Origin: Georgenia sp. SYP-B2076 | Lineage (GTDB): Bacteria > Actinomycetota > Actinomycetes > Actinomycetales > Actinomycetaceae | NCBI RefSeq assembly: GCF_003991205.1 | Contig: NZ_RXOZ01000034.1 | Location: 124,001-188,000, forward strand | Direction of reading: 5' to 3' | Length of the DNA stretch: 64,000 nucleotides | Position numbers and translations under genes: made by a program | In this document: piece after piece, positions 53,266 through 60,739 of the stretch | How the letters are laid out: each line of letters starts with the position of its first letter | Position numbering within the stretch: position 1 is the stretch's first letter | Notes under the pieces: model-generated | What the model was told of the DNA's origin: nothing | What the model saw: the letters and a program-made list of their open reading frames with translations, nothing else | Databases searched by the model: none

Positions 53266-54198
53266 GTGGCCATCCTCGTCGACCCGCCCCGGTGGCCTGC
53301 GCACGGCACCGTCTGGGCGCACCTCGTCTCGGACACCTCGCTCGACGAGCTGCATGCGTTCGCACGGGCCAACGGCGTGCCGTTGCGTGCCTTCGACCTC
53401 GACCACTACGACGTCCCGGCGGAGCGGATCCCCGAGCTGGTGGCCTCGGGAGCTTTCGCGGTGGACGGCCGCGAGCTGCTGGTGCGCCTCCGCGCGTCGG
53501 GCCTGCGCGTGCGGGGCGCCGACCGGCCCGCCGAGCAGACGCGCCGCCGGCGCGCCAACCTGGTCCGCCGGTGGGACGAGATCGAGCACGACGGCGCCCC
53601 GCCCGGCGCGTGGCGCGCGCTCGGTGAGGAGCTGCTCGCACGCTGGGAGGAGCCACACCGCCGGTACCACGACGTCGCGCATCTCGCGGACGTGCTCTGG
53701 AACCTCGACATGCTGGCCGAGGACGGTGAGGAGGTGCGTCGCGCCGTCGTGCTCGCGGCCTGGTTCCACGACTCCGTCTACGACGGCGTGCCGGGCACGG
53801 ACGAGGAACGCTCGGCCGCCCTGGCCGGCAGGGCGCTCGCGGATGCTGGACTGCCGAGGCCCGAGGTGGCCGAGGTGTCACGACTGGTGCTGCTGACCGC
53901 CACGCACGCCCCGGCATCGGCGGACCGTGCCGGGGCGGCGCTGTGCGACGCCGATCTCGGCGTCCTCGGGGCCCCTCCCCCCAGGTACGCCGCGTACGCC
54001 GCGGCCGTCCGCCAGGAGTACGCCCATGTCGCGGACGACGACTTCCGCCGCGGCCGGGCCGCGGTGCTGCGCGCGCTGCTCGGGCACGTGCCGCTGTACG
54101 CCACGGCCGCCGGCCGCGAGCGCTGGGAGTCCCGGGCCAGGGAGAACGTCGCCGCCGAGCTCGCCGCGCTGGGCGGCGCCGGCCGCGCCGCCGGGTGA
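53266..54198 (+). CDS. DUF4031 domain fused to HD-superfamily phosphohydrolase
   Basis: 310 residues. N-terminal DUF4031 (residues 1-~85: ILVDPPRWPAHGTVWAHLVSD ... FDLDHYDVPAERI) is followed by an HD-superfamily domain (~110-305) with LLARWEEPHRRYHDVAHLADVL, the intact HD pair in LAAWFHDSVYDG, and LCDADLGVLG. It is a paralogue of the HD-like protein encoded at 51015 across this domain. The C-terminus and stop codon lie within a 47-bp tandem repeat. Function of DUF4031 is unknown; a phosphohydrolase reaction is a family-based guess. Confidence 0.82.
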   Translation: MAILVDPPRWPAHGTVWAHLVSDTSLDELHAFARANGVPLRAFDLDHYDVPAERIPELVASGAFAVDGRELLVRLRASGLRVRGADRPAEQTRRRRANLVRRWDEIEHDGAPPGAWRALGEELLARWEEPHRRYHDVAHLADVLWNLDMLAEDGEEVRRAVVLAAWFHDSVYDGVPGTDEERSAALAGRALADAGLPRPEVAEVSRLVLLTATHAPASADRAGAALCDADLGVLGAPPPRYAAYAAAVRQEYAHVADDDFRRGRAAVLRALLGHVPLYATAAGRERWESRARENVAAELAALGGAGRAAG

Positions 54199-54316
54199 CG
54201 ATGCCCGCCCCGCCGGGTGCCGGCGCCGGCCGCGCCGCCGGGTGACGATGCCCGCCCCGCCGGGTGCCGGCGTCGGCCGCCCCACCGGGTAACGGCGTCG
54301 GCCGCGCCGCCGGGTG
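54175..54316. repeat. 47-bp tandem repeat overlapping a gene end
   Basis: Units start at 54175, 54222 and 54269 (GGCGCCGGCCGCGCC, third copy GGCGTCGG). Copy 1 contains the last codons and stop of the DUF4031-HD gene. 47 is not a multiple of three, but each copy carries the same TGA. Confidence 0.75.
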
Positions 54317-54337
54317 GCGCGGTCCGCAACGCCACGC

Positions 54338-55336
54338 TCACGGCACGAGGACGGCGGCGCCCTCGTAGCGGTCCGCCGCCAGGTCCCGCAGCGTGACGTT
54401 CGCCGCGGCCAGCGGGCGGACGAGGGTGGTCGGTGCCAGGTCCAGCGTCGCTGCCAGGCGCAGCAACTCCTCGCCGTCGACGCGCGTGTTGGCGGTGACG
54501 CTGCGGACCTCCTTCTCGTAGAAGAGCTCACGCTCGTAGACCAGCGGCGGGACGTCGCTGAGGTGGATGCCCGCGATGACCAGCACCCCGCCGCGGTCCA
54601 GCGCGCGCAGCGCCGGCGGCACCAGCGTCCCGACCGGCGCGAACAGGATGGCCGCGTCCAGCGGCTCCGGCGGCGGGTCGGCCGCGCCCTGCGCGGAGGC
54701 GGCCCCCAGCGCGAGCGCCAGGTCCTGCGCACGCGACGACCTGGTCATCACGTGCACCACGGCCCCCTGCCGGACGGCGACCTGCGCGACCAGGTGCGCC
54801 GACGCCCCGAACCCGTACACCCCGAGCCGCCCGCCCGGCGGCAGGGTCGCTCGCTTGAGCGCGCGGTAGCCGACGATGCCGGAGCACAGCAGCGGCGCCG
54901 CGCTCGCGGCCGGGAGAGTCCCGGGCAGCCGGTACGCGAACCGCTCGTCCACCAGGGTCGCCGACGCGAACCCGCCGTCGGCGTCCCAGCCGGTGAACCG
55001 GGCGTCGGGGCACAGGTTCTCCCGGCCGCCACGGCACCAGCGGCACGCACCGCAGGTGCCGCGCAGCCAGGCCACGCCCACCCGGTCGCCGGCCGAGAGC
55101 CGCCGGCAGCCGGGGCCGAGCGCGGTCACCCGGCCCACGACCTCGTGGCCGGGCACGGTGCGGGGGCGGCGCGGGGCGAGGTCCCCCTCCGCGAGGTGGA
55201 GGTCCGTGCGGCACACGCCGCAGGCCTCGACGGCGACGCGGACCTCCCGCGGGCCCGGCTCCGGTTCCGCGAGCGCGGTCCAGACCAGCGGGTGCGTGGC
55301 GACGGGCCCGGGATCGGTGACCACCCAGCCGTGCAT
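54338..55336 (-). CDS. Zinc-binding alcohol dehydrogenase family protein
   Basis: 332 residues. Catalytic zinc: GVCRTDLHLAEGD and GHEVVGRV. Structural zinc: CGACRWCRGGRENLC. Cofactor domain: VYGFGASAHLVAQVAVRQG, giving a GxGxxA-type NAD(P) motif. It resembles the bacterial medium-chain alcohol/aldehyde reductases of the AdhA/YahK kind. AGGAGG precedes ATG 55336. It sits alone between unrelated genes. Confidence 0.88.
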   Translation of the reverse strand: MHGWVVTDPGPVATHPLVWTALAEPEPGPREVRVAVEACGVCRTDLHLAEGDLAPRRPRTVPGHEVVGRVTALGPGCRRLSAGDRVGVAWLRGTCGACRWCRGGRENLCPDARFTGWDADGGFASATLVDERFAYRLPGTLPAASAAPLLCSGIVGYRALKRATLPPGGRLGVYGFGASAHLVAQVAVRQGAVVHVMTRSSRAQDLALALGAASAQGAADPPPEPLDAAILFAPVGTLVPPALRALDRGGVLVIAGIHLSDVPPLVYERELFYEKEVRSVTANTRVDGEELLRLAATLDLAPTTLVRPLAAANVTLRDLAADRYEGAAVLVP

Positions 55337-55633
55337 CGCGTCCTCCTCGACGGCGCTCGGGGCGCCTCGCCGGGCGTTCGGGGCGTTCGGGGCGCCTCCG
55401 CCCGACGCTCGGGGCGCCTCCGCCACGGTGCGCGCCGGCACCCGGCCGCGCAAACGGACGGGTCGCCGCAATACAGCGACGGCCGGACCCTCTCGCGATG
55501 TGCGAGAACGTCCGGCCTGTCGCCGGCGCGCCGGTGCCGCCGGCTACCCGACGCGCGGACGCGCACTCCCCCGACTGCGAGTACTTGACCTGTCAGCCAC
55601 TACTGGGGGTGTCCGCACGTATGTCGGGGCAGG
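55337..55633. other. Gene-free stretch upstream of alcohol dehydrogenase
   Basis: 297 bp. It contains direct repeats of CGCTCGGGGCGCCTC (near 55352 and 55407) and GCGTTCGGGG, and one copy of the GGTCAAGTACTC motif. No gene. Confidence 0.5.
55576..55593. repeat. Single copy of the GGTCAAGTACTC motif
   Basis: GCGAGTACTTGACCTGTC on the + strand is the complement of the motif at 30101. It lies 41 bp beyond the 3' end of the maleylpyruvate isomerase gene. Confidence 0.65.
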
Positions 55634-56410
55634 TCAGAACCAGCGCGGGATCTCGGGCACCTCGCCCGTCGAGCTGGTCAGCCCCCGCCCGCCCCGGCCG
55701 GTGAGCCAGGCCGCGAGGTCCGCCGTCGTGCCGGAGACCGTGGGGCCTCCCGCGCCGACGACGATCGGCTCGCGCCCCGCCGGGGCCACCGTGAGGTCGA
55801 CCTTCTCCTCCCGGCGGGCCCACGCGCGCAGCACGTCCTCGATCAGCTCGTCCTGCAGGTCCGGCGGGAAGTCGGCGAAGCTGCCGCCGTTGCCGAGGTC
55901 GACGGCGTGGACCCACACCTCGCGGGTGCGCATCCAGGCCGTCTCGCGGGCGGGCACGAGCCGGCCCTGCGCGGTGCGCACCTGGGCGTCCCAGCCCGCG
56001 TCCGTCAGGTCGCGCCACTCGACGTTCAGGTGCACCTCGGCGTGGGCGAACAGGTTCCGCAGCGCCCGCGCGGGCAGCGTGGCGCCGTTGGCGATCTCGG
56101 CGTCGCGCTGCGCGGTCGAGGCGTACATCGGGGTCTCGACGCCGGTGCGCGCCCACTCGATCAGGCGCGTGAGCGCCCGGGCGTTGTACCCGACGTGCGC
56201 GACCAGGTGCGCCCTGGTCCATCCCGGCAGCAGGCTCGGCTCGTAGAGCGCGGCGTCGTCGAGCTCGTTGAGCTTGCGGGCGAAGTACGCCGTCCCGCGC
56301 CGCGCCCACGCGAGCTCGCGGGCCGGGGCGTTCGGCGAGTCGTACCGCGCCCCGGCCCCCTGCCGCTCCCGCAGGGCGGCCCGGGCGGCCTCCTCCGAGG
56401 TGACGCTCAC
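55634..56410 (-). CDS. Mycothiol-dependent maleylpyruvate isomerase
   Basis: 258 residues from GTG 56410. MDMPI N-terminal domain: SLLPGWTRAHLVAHVGYNARAL (zinc-ligand His) and TREVWVHAVDLGNG (Glu and His ligands). It isomerises maleylpyruvate to fumarylpyruvate in the gentisate pathway using mycothiol, a thiol made only by actinobacteria. The start overlaps the stop of the fumarylpyruvate hydrolase gene (GTGA). It is last gene of the gentisate operon. Confidence 0.9.
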   Translation of the reverse strand: MSVTSEEAARAALRERQGAGARYDSPNAPARELAWARRGTAYFARKLNELDDAALYEPSLLPGWTRAHLVAHVGYNARALTRLIEWARTGVETPMYASTAQRDAEIANGATLPARALRNLFAHAEVHLNVEWRDLTDAGWDAQVRTAQGRLVPARETAWMRTREVWVHAVDLGNGGSFADFPPDLQDELIEDVLRAWARREEKVDLTVAPAGREPIVVGAGGPTVSGTTADLAAWLTGRGGRGLTSSTGEVPEIPRWF

Positions 56411-57267
56411 GCCGTCGCCGCCTCGCTGACGCGCGCCGGCTCGTCGACCTTCTCCGACACGGCGACGTTGACGAGCTCGCCGATGCCGTCGATCGTTGTC
56501 GTGAGGGTCTGTCCCGGCGTCAGGTAGCGGGCGGGCTTGCGGGCGTGGCCCACCCCGCCGGGGGTGCCGGTGGCGATCACGTCGCCGGGGTTGAGGGTGA
56601 AGATCGTCGAGATGTACTCCACCAGGGCGGCGGTGCCGAAGACGAGGTCGTCGATCGGGGTGCGCTGGAGCTCCTCGCCGTCCAGGCTCGTCGTCATCGT
56701 CGCGCCGGCCGGGATCTCCTCCGGCGTGACGAGGACGGGGCCGAAGGGCGTGGTGTTCTCCCACGTCTTGCCCTGGAACCACTGCGTGGTGCGGTACTGG
56801 TAGTCCCGCATGGTCACGTCGTTGAGCACGGCGAACCCGGCGATCGCGGCCTCGGCCTCGTCGGCGCTCGCGCGGCGCACGGTCTTGCCGATGACGATGG
56901 CGAGCTCACCCTCCCAGTCGACCTTGTCCGACTCCGGCGGCAGCTGGATGTCGTCGCGCGGGCCGATGAGCGCCTCGGGGTACTTCGCGAACAGGGTCGG
57001 GTACTCCGGCAGCTCGCGGCCCATCTCGAGGATGTGGTTGCGGTAGTTCAGGCCGACGCAGACGATCTTGCCGGGCGCCGGCACCACGGGCGCGAGATCC
57101 GCCGTCGCCAGGTCGTGGGTCTCGCCGGTGGCGGACGCTGCGGCCTCGAGCCCGCCGGCGCGCAGCAGCTCGCCGACATCGGCGAAGCCGAGCTCGACGG
57201 CGGAGTCGCCCTCGACCCGGGCGGCGACTGTGCGGCCGTCGGACAGGCGCAGGGTGGCAAGCTTCAT
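56407..57267 (-). CDS. Fumarylpyruvate hydrolase (FAH family)
   Basis: 286 residues. FAH fold with IVCVGLNYRNHILEMG, the metal ligands in KVDWEGELAIVIGK (E-x-E) and NDVTMRDYQ (Asp), and GDVIATGTPGGVG. In this operon it cleaves fumarylpyruvate to fumarate and pyruvate. Coupled both upstream (ATGA with gentisate dioxygenase) and downstream (GTGA with the isomerase). Confidence 0.92.
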   Translation of the reverse strand: MKLATLRLSDGRTVAARVEGDSAVELGFADVGELLRAGGLEAAASATGETHDLATADLAPVVPAPGKIVCVGLNYRNHILEMGRELPEYPTLFAKYPEALIGPRDDIQLPPESDKVDWEGELAIVIGKTVRRASADEAEAAIAGFAVLNDVTMRDYQYRTTQWFQGKTWENTTPFGPVLVTPEEIPAGATMTTSLDGEELQRTPIDDLVFGTAALVEYISTIFTLNPGDVIATGTPGGVGHARKPARYLTPGQTLTTTIDGIGELVNVAVSEKVDEPARVSEAATA

Positions 57268-58379
57268 CGGTTTCCTCCGTCAACGTGAACACGGTCAAAG
57301 TGCAGACGCTCCATGATCGGGGCGTCGGAAAAGCGGAACAGGTCGAACTGGTCCTCGGCCTGCAGCGACCAGGGCACCCACGAGGGCACCACGAACAGGT
57401 CGCCCTTGTCGAGCTTGGTCTCCACGCCGTCGAGCACCACGGAGCCGTGGCCCTCGAAGACCTGGAACACGGACGAGCCGACCTCGCGCCGGGCGGGCGT
57501 CGCGGTGCCCGCCCGCAGGCGGTGGAACTCGGCCCGGATCGTGGGCATGACGTCCCCGCCGGTGGTGGGGTTGGTGTAGCGGACGGCGGCGTGGCCCTGC
57601 TCGACGGTGGCCGGCTGGCCCTCGTCCTCGAGCAGCAGCTGCTCGGTCAGCGCCGCGTCGGTGTACTCCCACCGGTACGCCCCGATCGGGGACGACACGG
57701 TGTTCTGCAGCCCGGACAGCGGGCGCAGGCCCGGGTGGCACCACAGCCGCTCGCCGCGCGAGAAGTTCGGGGTCGCGTAGTCGGTGACCCGCTCGGCGCC
57801 GAACTCGAAGAAGCCGACGTCGTTCTGCTGCGAGAACGGGATGTCGAGGCCGTCGATCCACGCCATCGGCTGGTCGGTCTCGTTGTGGTGGCCGTGGAAG
57901 TTCCAGCCCGGGGTGAGCAGGAAGTCGCCGCGGGACATGCGCACCGGGTCGCCGTTGACGACCGTCCAGACGCCCTCGCCCTCGACGACGAAGCGGAACG
58001 CGTTCTGGGAGTGGCGGTGCTCCGGGGCGGTCTCCTTCGGGCCGAGGTACTGGATGGCGGCCCACAGCGTCGGGCTGATGTAGGGCCGGCCGCCCAGACC
58101 CGGGTTGGCCAGGCCGATCGCGCGCCGCTCGCCGCCGCGCCCGACGGGCACGAGGTCGCCGGAGCGCTGCGCCAGCGGGTACAGCGTCGACCACTTCCAC
58201 ACGTGCGGCACCGCCTTGGGCGCCGGCTGCATGGGCATGAGGTCGTCCAGCTGCGTCCACAGCGGGAGCATGTGGTTGGCGTCGAAGTCCTTGTAGAGCT
58301 GCTGCAGCTCGGGGCTGTCGCCCTGCGTCATGGCGTTGGCGACCGAGCCGTGCTCGATCGGCTGATCCGTGGTGGTCAT
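57264..58379 (-). CDS. Gentisate 1,2-dioxygenase
   Basis: 371 residues, bicupin. The iron-binding cupin motif is APEHRHSQNAFRFVVEGEGVWT ... NFHGHHNETDQPMAWIDGLDIP. A second cupin near the C-terminus (RREVGSSVFQVFEGHGSVV) completes the fold. It opens the gentisate ring to maleylpyruvate with Fe(II) and O2. It lies 16 bp after the hydroxylase gene. Confidence 0.94.
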   Translation of the reverse strand: MTTTDQPIEHGSVANAMTQGDSPELQQLYKDFDANHMLPLWTQLDDLMPMQPAPKAVPHVWKWSTLYPLAQRSGDLVPVGRGGERRAIGLANPGLGGRPYISPTLWAAIQYLGPKETAPEHRHSQNAFRFVVEGEGVWTVVNGDPVRMSRGDFLLTPGWNFHGHHNETDQPMAWIDGLDIPFSQQNDVGFFEFGAERVTDYATPNFSRGERLWCHPGLRPLSGLQNTVSSPIGAYRWEYTDAALTEQLLLEDEGQPATVEQGHAAVRYTNPTTGGDVMPTIRAEFHRLRAGTATPARREVGSSVFQVFEGHGSVVLDGVETKLDKGDLFVVPSWVPWSLQAEDQFDLFRFSDAPIMERLHFDRVHVDGGNR

Positions 58380-58395
58380 CGTCGATCTCCCTGTC

Positions 58396-59667
58396 TCAGG
58401 CGTGGGCGGGGGTGCGGGGCTGCCCGGCCGGTGCGGCCGAGGGGGTCGCGGCCGCCTCGGGCGCCGCGGACGTCGTGCCGGCGTCCTGGACGGGACCGTA
58501 CAGCCAGTCCACGAACTTGTAGTCGTAGACGTCGCGGCTGCGGAAGACCTCGTCGCGCAGGATCATCGGCACGTGGCTGTCCACGTGCCAGATGTCGCCC
58601 CAGACGCGGGCGGTTGACTGCACCGCGCCCGCGTGGGCCACGCGCTGGTCCTCGTAGCCCGACAGCGCGGCGCCCACGGCCTCGGCGGTCCACTCGCCGT
58701 CGCCGAGGACCGACAGCGTCTCGGCGAGCGCGGCGCCGTCGAGGAGGGACTGGCCCGCACCCTGCGCCAGGTACTGCAGCATCGCGTGGGCGGCGTCGCC
58801 CAGGAGCGAGACGCGGCCCTTGGTCCAGGTCTGCACCGGCTCGCGGTCGTACATCGGCCAGCGGTTGTTGCGCTGAAGGGACGGGATCGCGGCGCGAACC
58901 GCGTCGCACATCCCGGAGTAGGTCCGGTCGAGCTCCTCGGGCGTGCCCCAGTCCTCCTTGCCGTCGATGTACTCCTGGCTGCGGAAGACCGCCACCTGGT
59001 TGTAGAGCTTGCCCGCGCGCACGGGGTACTGGACCAGGTGCATGCCCGGGCCCATCCAGACCACGACGTCGTCCATGGACGCGCGGCGGTCGACGTCCTC
59101 GATCGGCACGGCGCCGCGGTAGGCCACGTAGCCGGAGCAGATGGGCTCGTCCTGGACGATCTCCTTGCGCACGACCGAGTGCAGGCCGTCCGCGCCCATG
59201 AGCACCTGGCCGGTGAACTCGGCGCCGTTCGCACAGTGCACGACGACGGAGCCGGCCTGGTCCTCGACGCCGGTGACCTGGTGTCCGGTGTGCAGGGTGA
59301 TGTTCTCCTCCGCCTGCGCGGCCTCGAGGAGGGCGCTCAGGAGGTCGCTGCGGTGCAGCACGATGTACGGCGCGCCGTAGCGCTTCTTCGCGTCCTCGAG
59401 GTCGAGGGTCGTGAGCATCTCGCCGGTCTGGGCGTTCATGAACACCAGCCGGCGCGGCTGCACCGACATGGGGAGGATCTTCTCCAGCACGCCGACCTCG
59501 TCGAGCATGCGGGTGATGTTCGGGGCGAGCTGCAGGCCGGCGCCGACCTCACCGAACTCGGGGGCGCGCTCGAGCACCCGGACCTTCACGCCCTTGCGGG
59601 CCAGCATCAGGGCGGCACCGAGTCCGCCGATCCCACCACCGGCCATGATCACCTGGTCTGCGGACAT
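58396..59667 (-). CDS. 3-Hydroxybenzoate 6-hydroxylase-like FAD monooxygenase
   Basis: 423 residues. GGGIGGLGAALMLARKG binds the ADP of FAD. LMGADGLHSVVRKEI is the DG motif, and VSLLGDAAHAMLQYLAQGAGQSLLDG the GD motif of class A flavoprotein hydroxylases. Close context with gentisate dioxygenase points to 3-hydroxybenzoate (para-hydroxylation to gentisate). Salicylate 5-hydroxylation would need a different enzyme class. A ~25-residue Ala/Pro tail is extra. GGAGGAGG precedes the ATG. Confidence 0.9.
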   Translation of the reverse strand: MSADQVIMAGGGIGGLGAALMLARKGVKVRVLERAPEFGEVGAGLQLAPNITRMLDEVGVLEKILPMSVQPRRLVFMNAQTGEMLTTLDLEDAKKRYGAPYIVLHRSDLLSALLEAAQAEENITLHTGHQVTGVEDQAGSVVVHCANGAEFTGQVLMGADGLHSVVRKEIVQDEPICSGYVAYRGAVPIEDVDRRASMDDVVVWMGPGMHLVQYPVRAGKLYNQVAVFRSQEYIDGKEDWGTPEELDRTYSGMCDAVRAAIPSLQRNNRWPMYDREPVQTWTKGRVSLLGDAAHAMLQYLAQGAGQSLLDGAALAETLSVLGDGEWTAEAVGAALSGYEDQRVAHAGAVQSTARVWGDIWHVDSHVPMILRDEVFRSRDVYDYKFVDWLYGPVQDAGTTSAAPEAAATPSAAPAGQPRTPAHA

Positions 59668-59687
59668 GTATGCCTCCTCCTCGAAGC

Positions 59688-59704
59688 GCGGTCACAGTGA
59701 CCGC
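59688..59704. promoter_or_regulatory. 17-bp palindrome, candidate operator of gentisate operon
   Basis: GCGGTCAC-A-GTGACCGC has perfect 8-bp arms. It lies between the hydroxylase start and its promoter (downstream of the predicted -10), in the divergent region shared with the IclR gene. Confidence 0.6.
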
Positions 59705-59721
59705 TGTCACTCATGGCAAGG

Positions 59722-59751
59722 ACGTTAGTCCCTCTCTTCCGCTCTGCGCAA
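59722..59751 (-). promoter_or_regulatory. Candidate promoter of 3-hydroxybenzoate/gentisate operon
   Basis: On the minus strand TTGCGC (59746-59751), 18-nt spacer, TAACGT (59722-59727). The palindrome at 59688-59704 lies ~17 nt further downstream. Confidence 0.5.
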
Positions 59752-59765
59752 CACTGCGCTAGGTT
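59737..59765 (+). promoter_or_regulatory. Candidate promoter of IclR gene (leaderless)
   Basis: TTCCGC (59737-59742), 17-nt spacer, TAGGTT (59760-59765), 6 nt before GTG 59772. It overlaps the divergent operon promoter, and its spacer contains GCGCA-ACAC-TGCGC, a possible autoregulatory site. Confidence 0.5.
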
Positions 59766-59771
59766 GATTCT

Positions 59772-60539
59772 GTGCTCCAGAAAAGTGACCCGTATCGCAT
59801 CGAGGCGGTCGACCGCGCCCTCGTCCTCCTCACGCTCCTCGGCGAGCGCGGGGTCCTCAGCGTCACGGAGGCGGGCCGCGAGCTGGGGGTCGCACCGTCC
59901 ACGGCCCACCGGCTGCTGACCACCCTGTGCCACCGCGAGTTCGCCGTCCAGGGGGCGAAGCGGCTCTACCACGCGGGCCCGGCGTTCCTCGGCCCGGGCA
60001 TGGCCGCCGGCCTGCCCCCGCTCACCGAGCGGCTGCGGCCGTACCTCGAGCAGCTCTTCGACCGCGTGGGCGAGACCGTGCACCTCATGGTGCGCACCGG
60101 GGCCGAGGTCCGCTTCGCCGACGGCATCGAGGGCACCCAGCCCCTGCGGGTGGGGCTGCGCACCGGCGCACGCATGCCCGCCTACTGCACCTCCGGGGGC
60201 AAGGCCATGCTGGCCGACCTCGACGACGCCGAGGTCGACGCCCTGCACGCCGACGGGCTGACTCCGTGGCCCGGCGAGCAGATCCACGACCTCGCGGGGC
60301 TCCACCGCGAGCTGGGTGTGGTCCGCAGCCGACAGCTCGGCCTCAACCACGACGAGAGCGAGGCCGGGGTGACGGCCATCGGCGCCTCGATCGGCCAGGT
60401 CGGGGACGAGCACGCCGCGCTGACGATCGCCCTGCCCACCGCCCGCTTCGCCACCGTCGACGCCGCGGCGCTCGCCGAGCAGCTGCTGCGGACCTGCCGC
60501 GACGCCCGGCGCGCCGTGGGGACGACGGTCTCCGCCTGA
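59772..60539 (+). CDS. IclR family transcriptional regulator
   Basis: 255 residues. The N-terminal winged helix (residues ~8-70: YRIEAVDRALVLLTLLGERGVLSVTEAGRELGVAPSTAHRLLTTL) is followed by the IclR ligand domain (LRVGLRTGARMPAYCTSGGKAMLADL ... HDESEAGVTAIGASI). It is divergent from the gentisate operon, so it most likely controls it with gentisate or 3-hydroxybenzoate as effector. It may also control the rightward SDR/P450 operon downstream. Confidence 0.92.
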   Translation: MLQKSDPYRIEAVDRALVLLTLLGERGVLSVTEAGRELGVAPSTAHRLLTTLCHREFAVQGAKRLYHAGPAFLGPGMAAGLPPLTERLRPYLEQLFDRVGETVHLMVRTGAEVRFADGIEGTQPLRVGLRTGARMPAYCTSGGKAMLADLDDAEVDALHADGLTPWPGEQIHDLAGLHRELGVVRSRQLGLNHDESEAGVTAIGASIGQVGDEHAALTIALPTARFATVDAAALAEQLLRTCRDARRAVGTTVSA

Positions 60540-60548
60540 CGGAGGCCA

Positions 60549-60563
60549 CCGGCCGCGGGCCGG
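60549..60563 (+). terminator. Short GC hairpin after IclR gene
   Basis: CCGGCC-GCG-GGCCGG lies 9 bp after the stop. The stem is only 6 bp and there is no T-run, so it is a weak candidate. Confidence 0.3.
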
Positions 60564-60647
60564 CCCCCGCGCAGCCCCGGCCCCGGCGCGAAGCCAGGAG
60601 CCGGCCAAGCGTGGGCCGAAGGTCCCTGGACATCGACCCGCGGCACT

Positions 60648-60667
60648 CACTAGACACCTGTCTAGTG
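60648..60667. promoter_or_regulatory. 20-bp palindrome, candidate operator of SDR/hydrolase/P450 operon
   Basis: CACTAGACACCTGTCTAGTG has perfect 9-bp arms around CC. It lies 72 bp before the SDR gene, in the only intergenic space ahead of the operon. The form suits a TetR or GntR-type dimer rather than IclR. No such regulator gene is in the window. Confidence 0.6.
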
Positions 60668-60739
60668 ATATGCGAGGCTGCTCCCCACGTGTCGCGGGTC
60701 ACAACGACCCCCGGCACCTCGCTCGAGGAGGAGCCTCAC

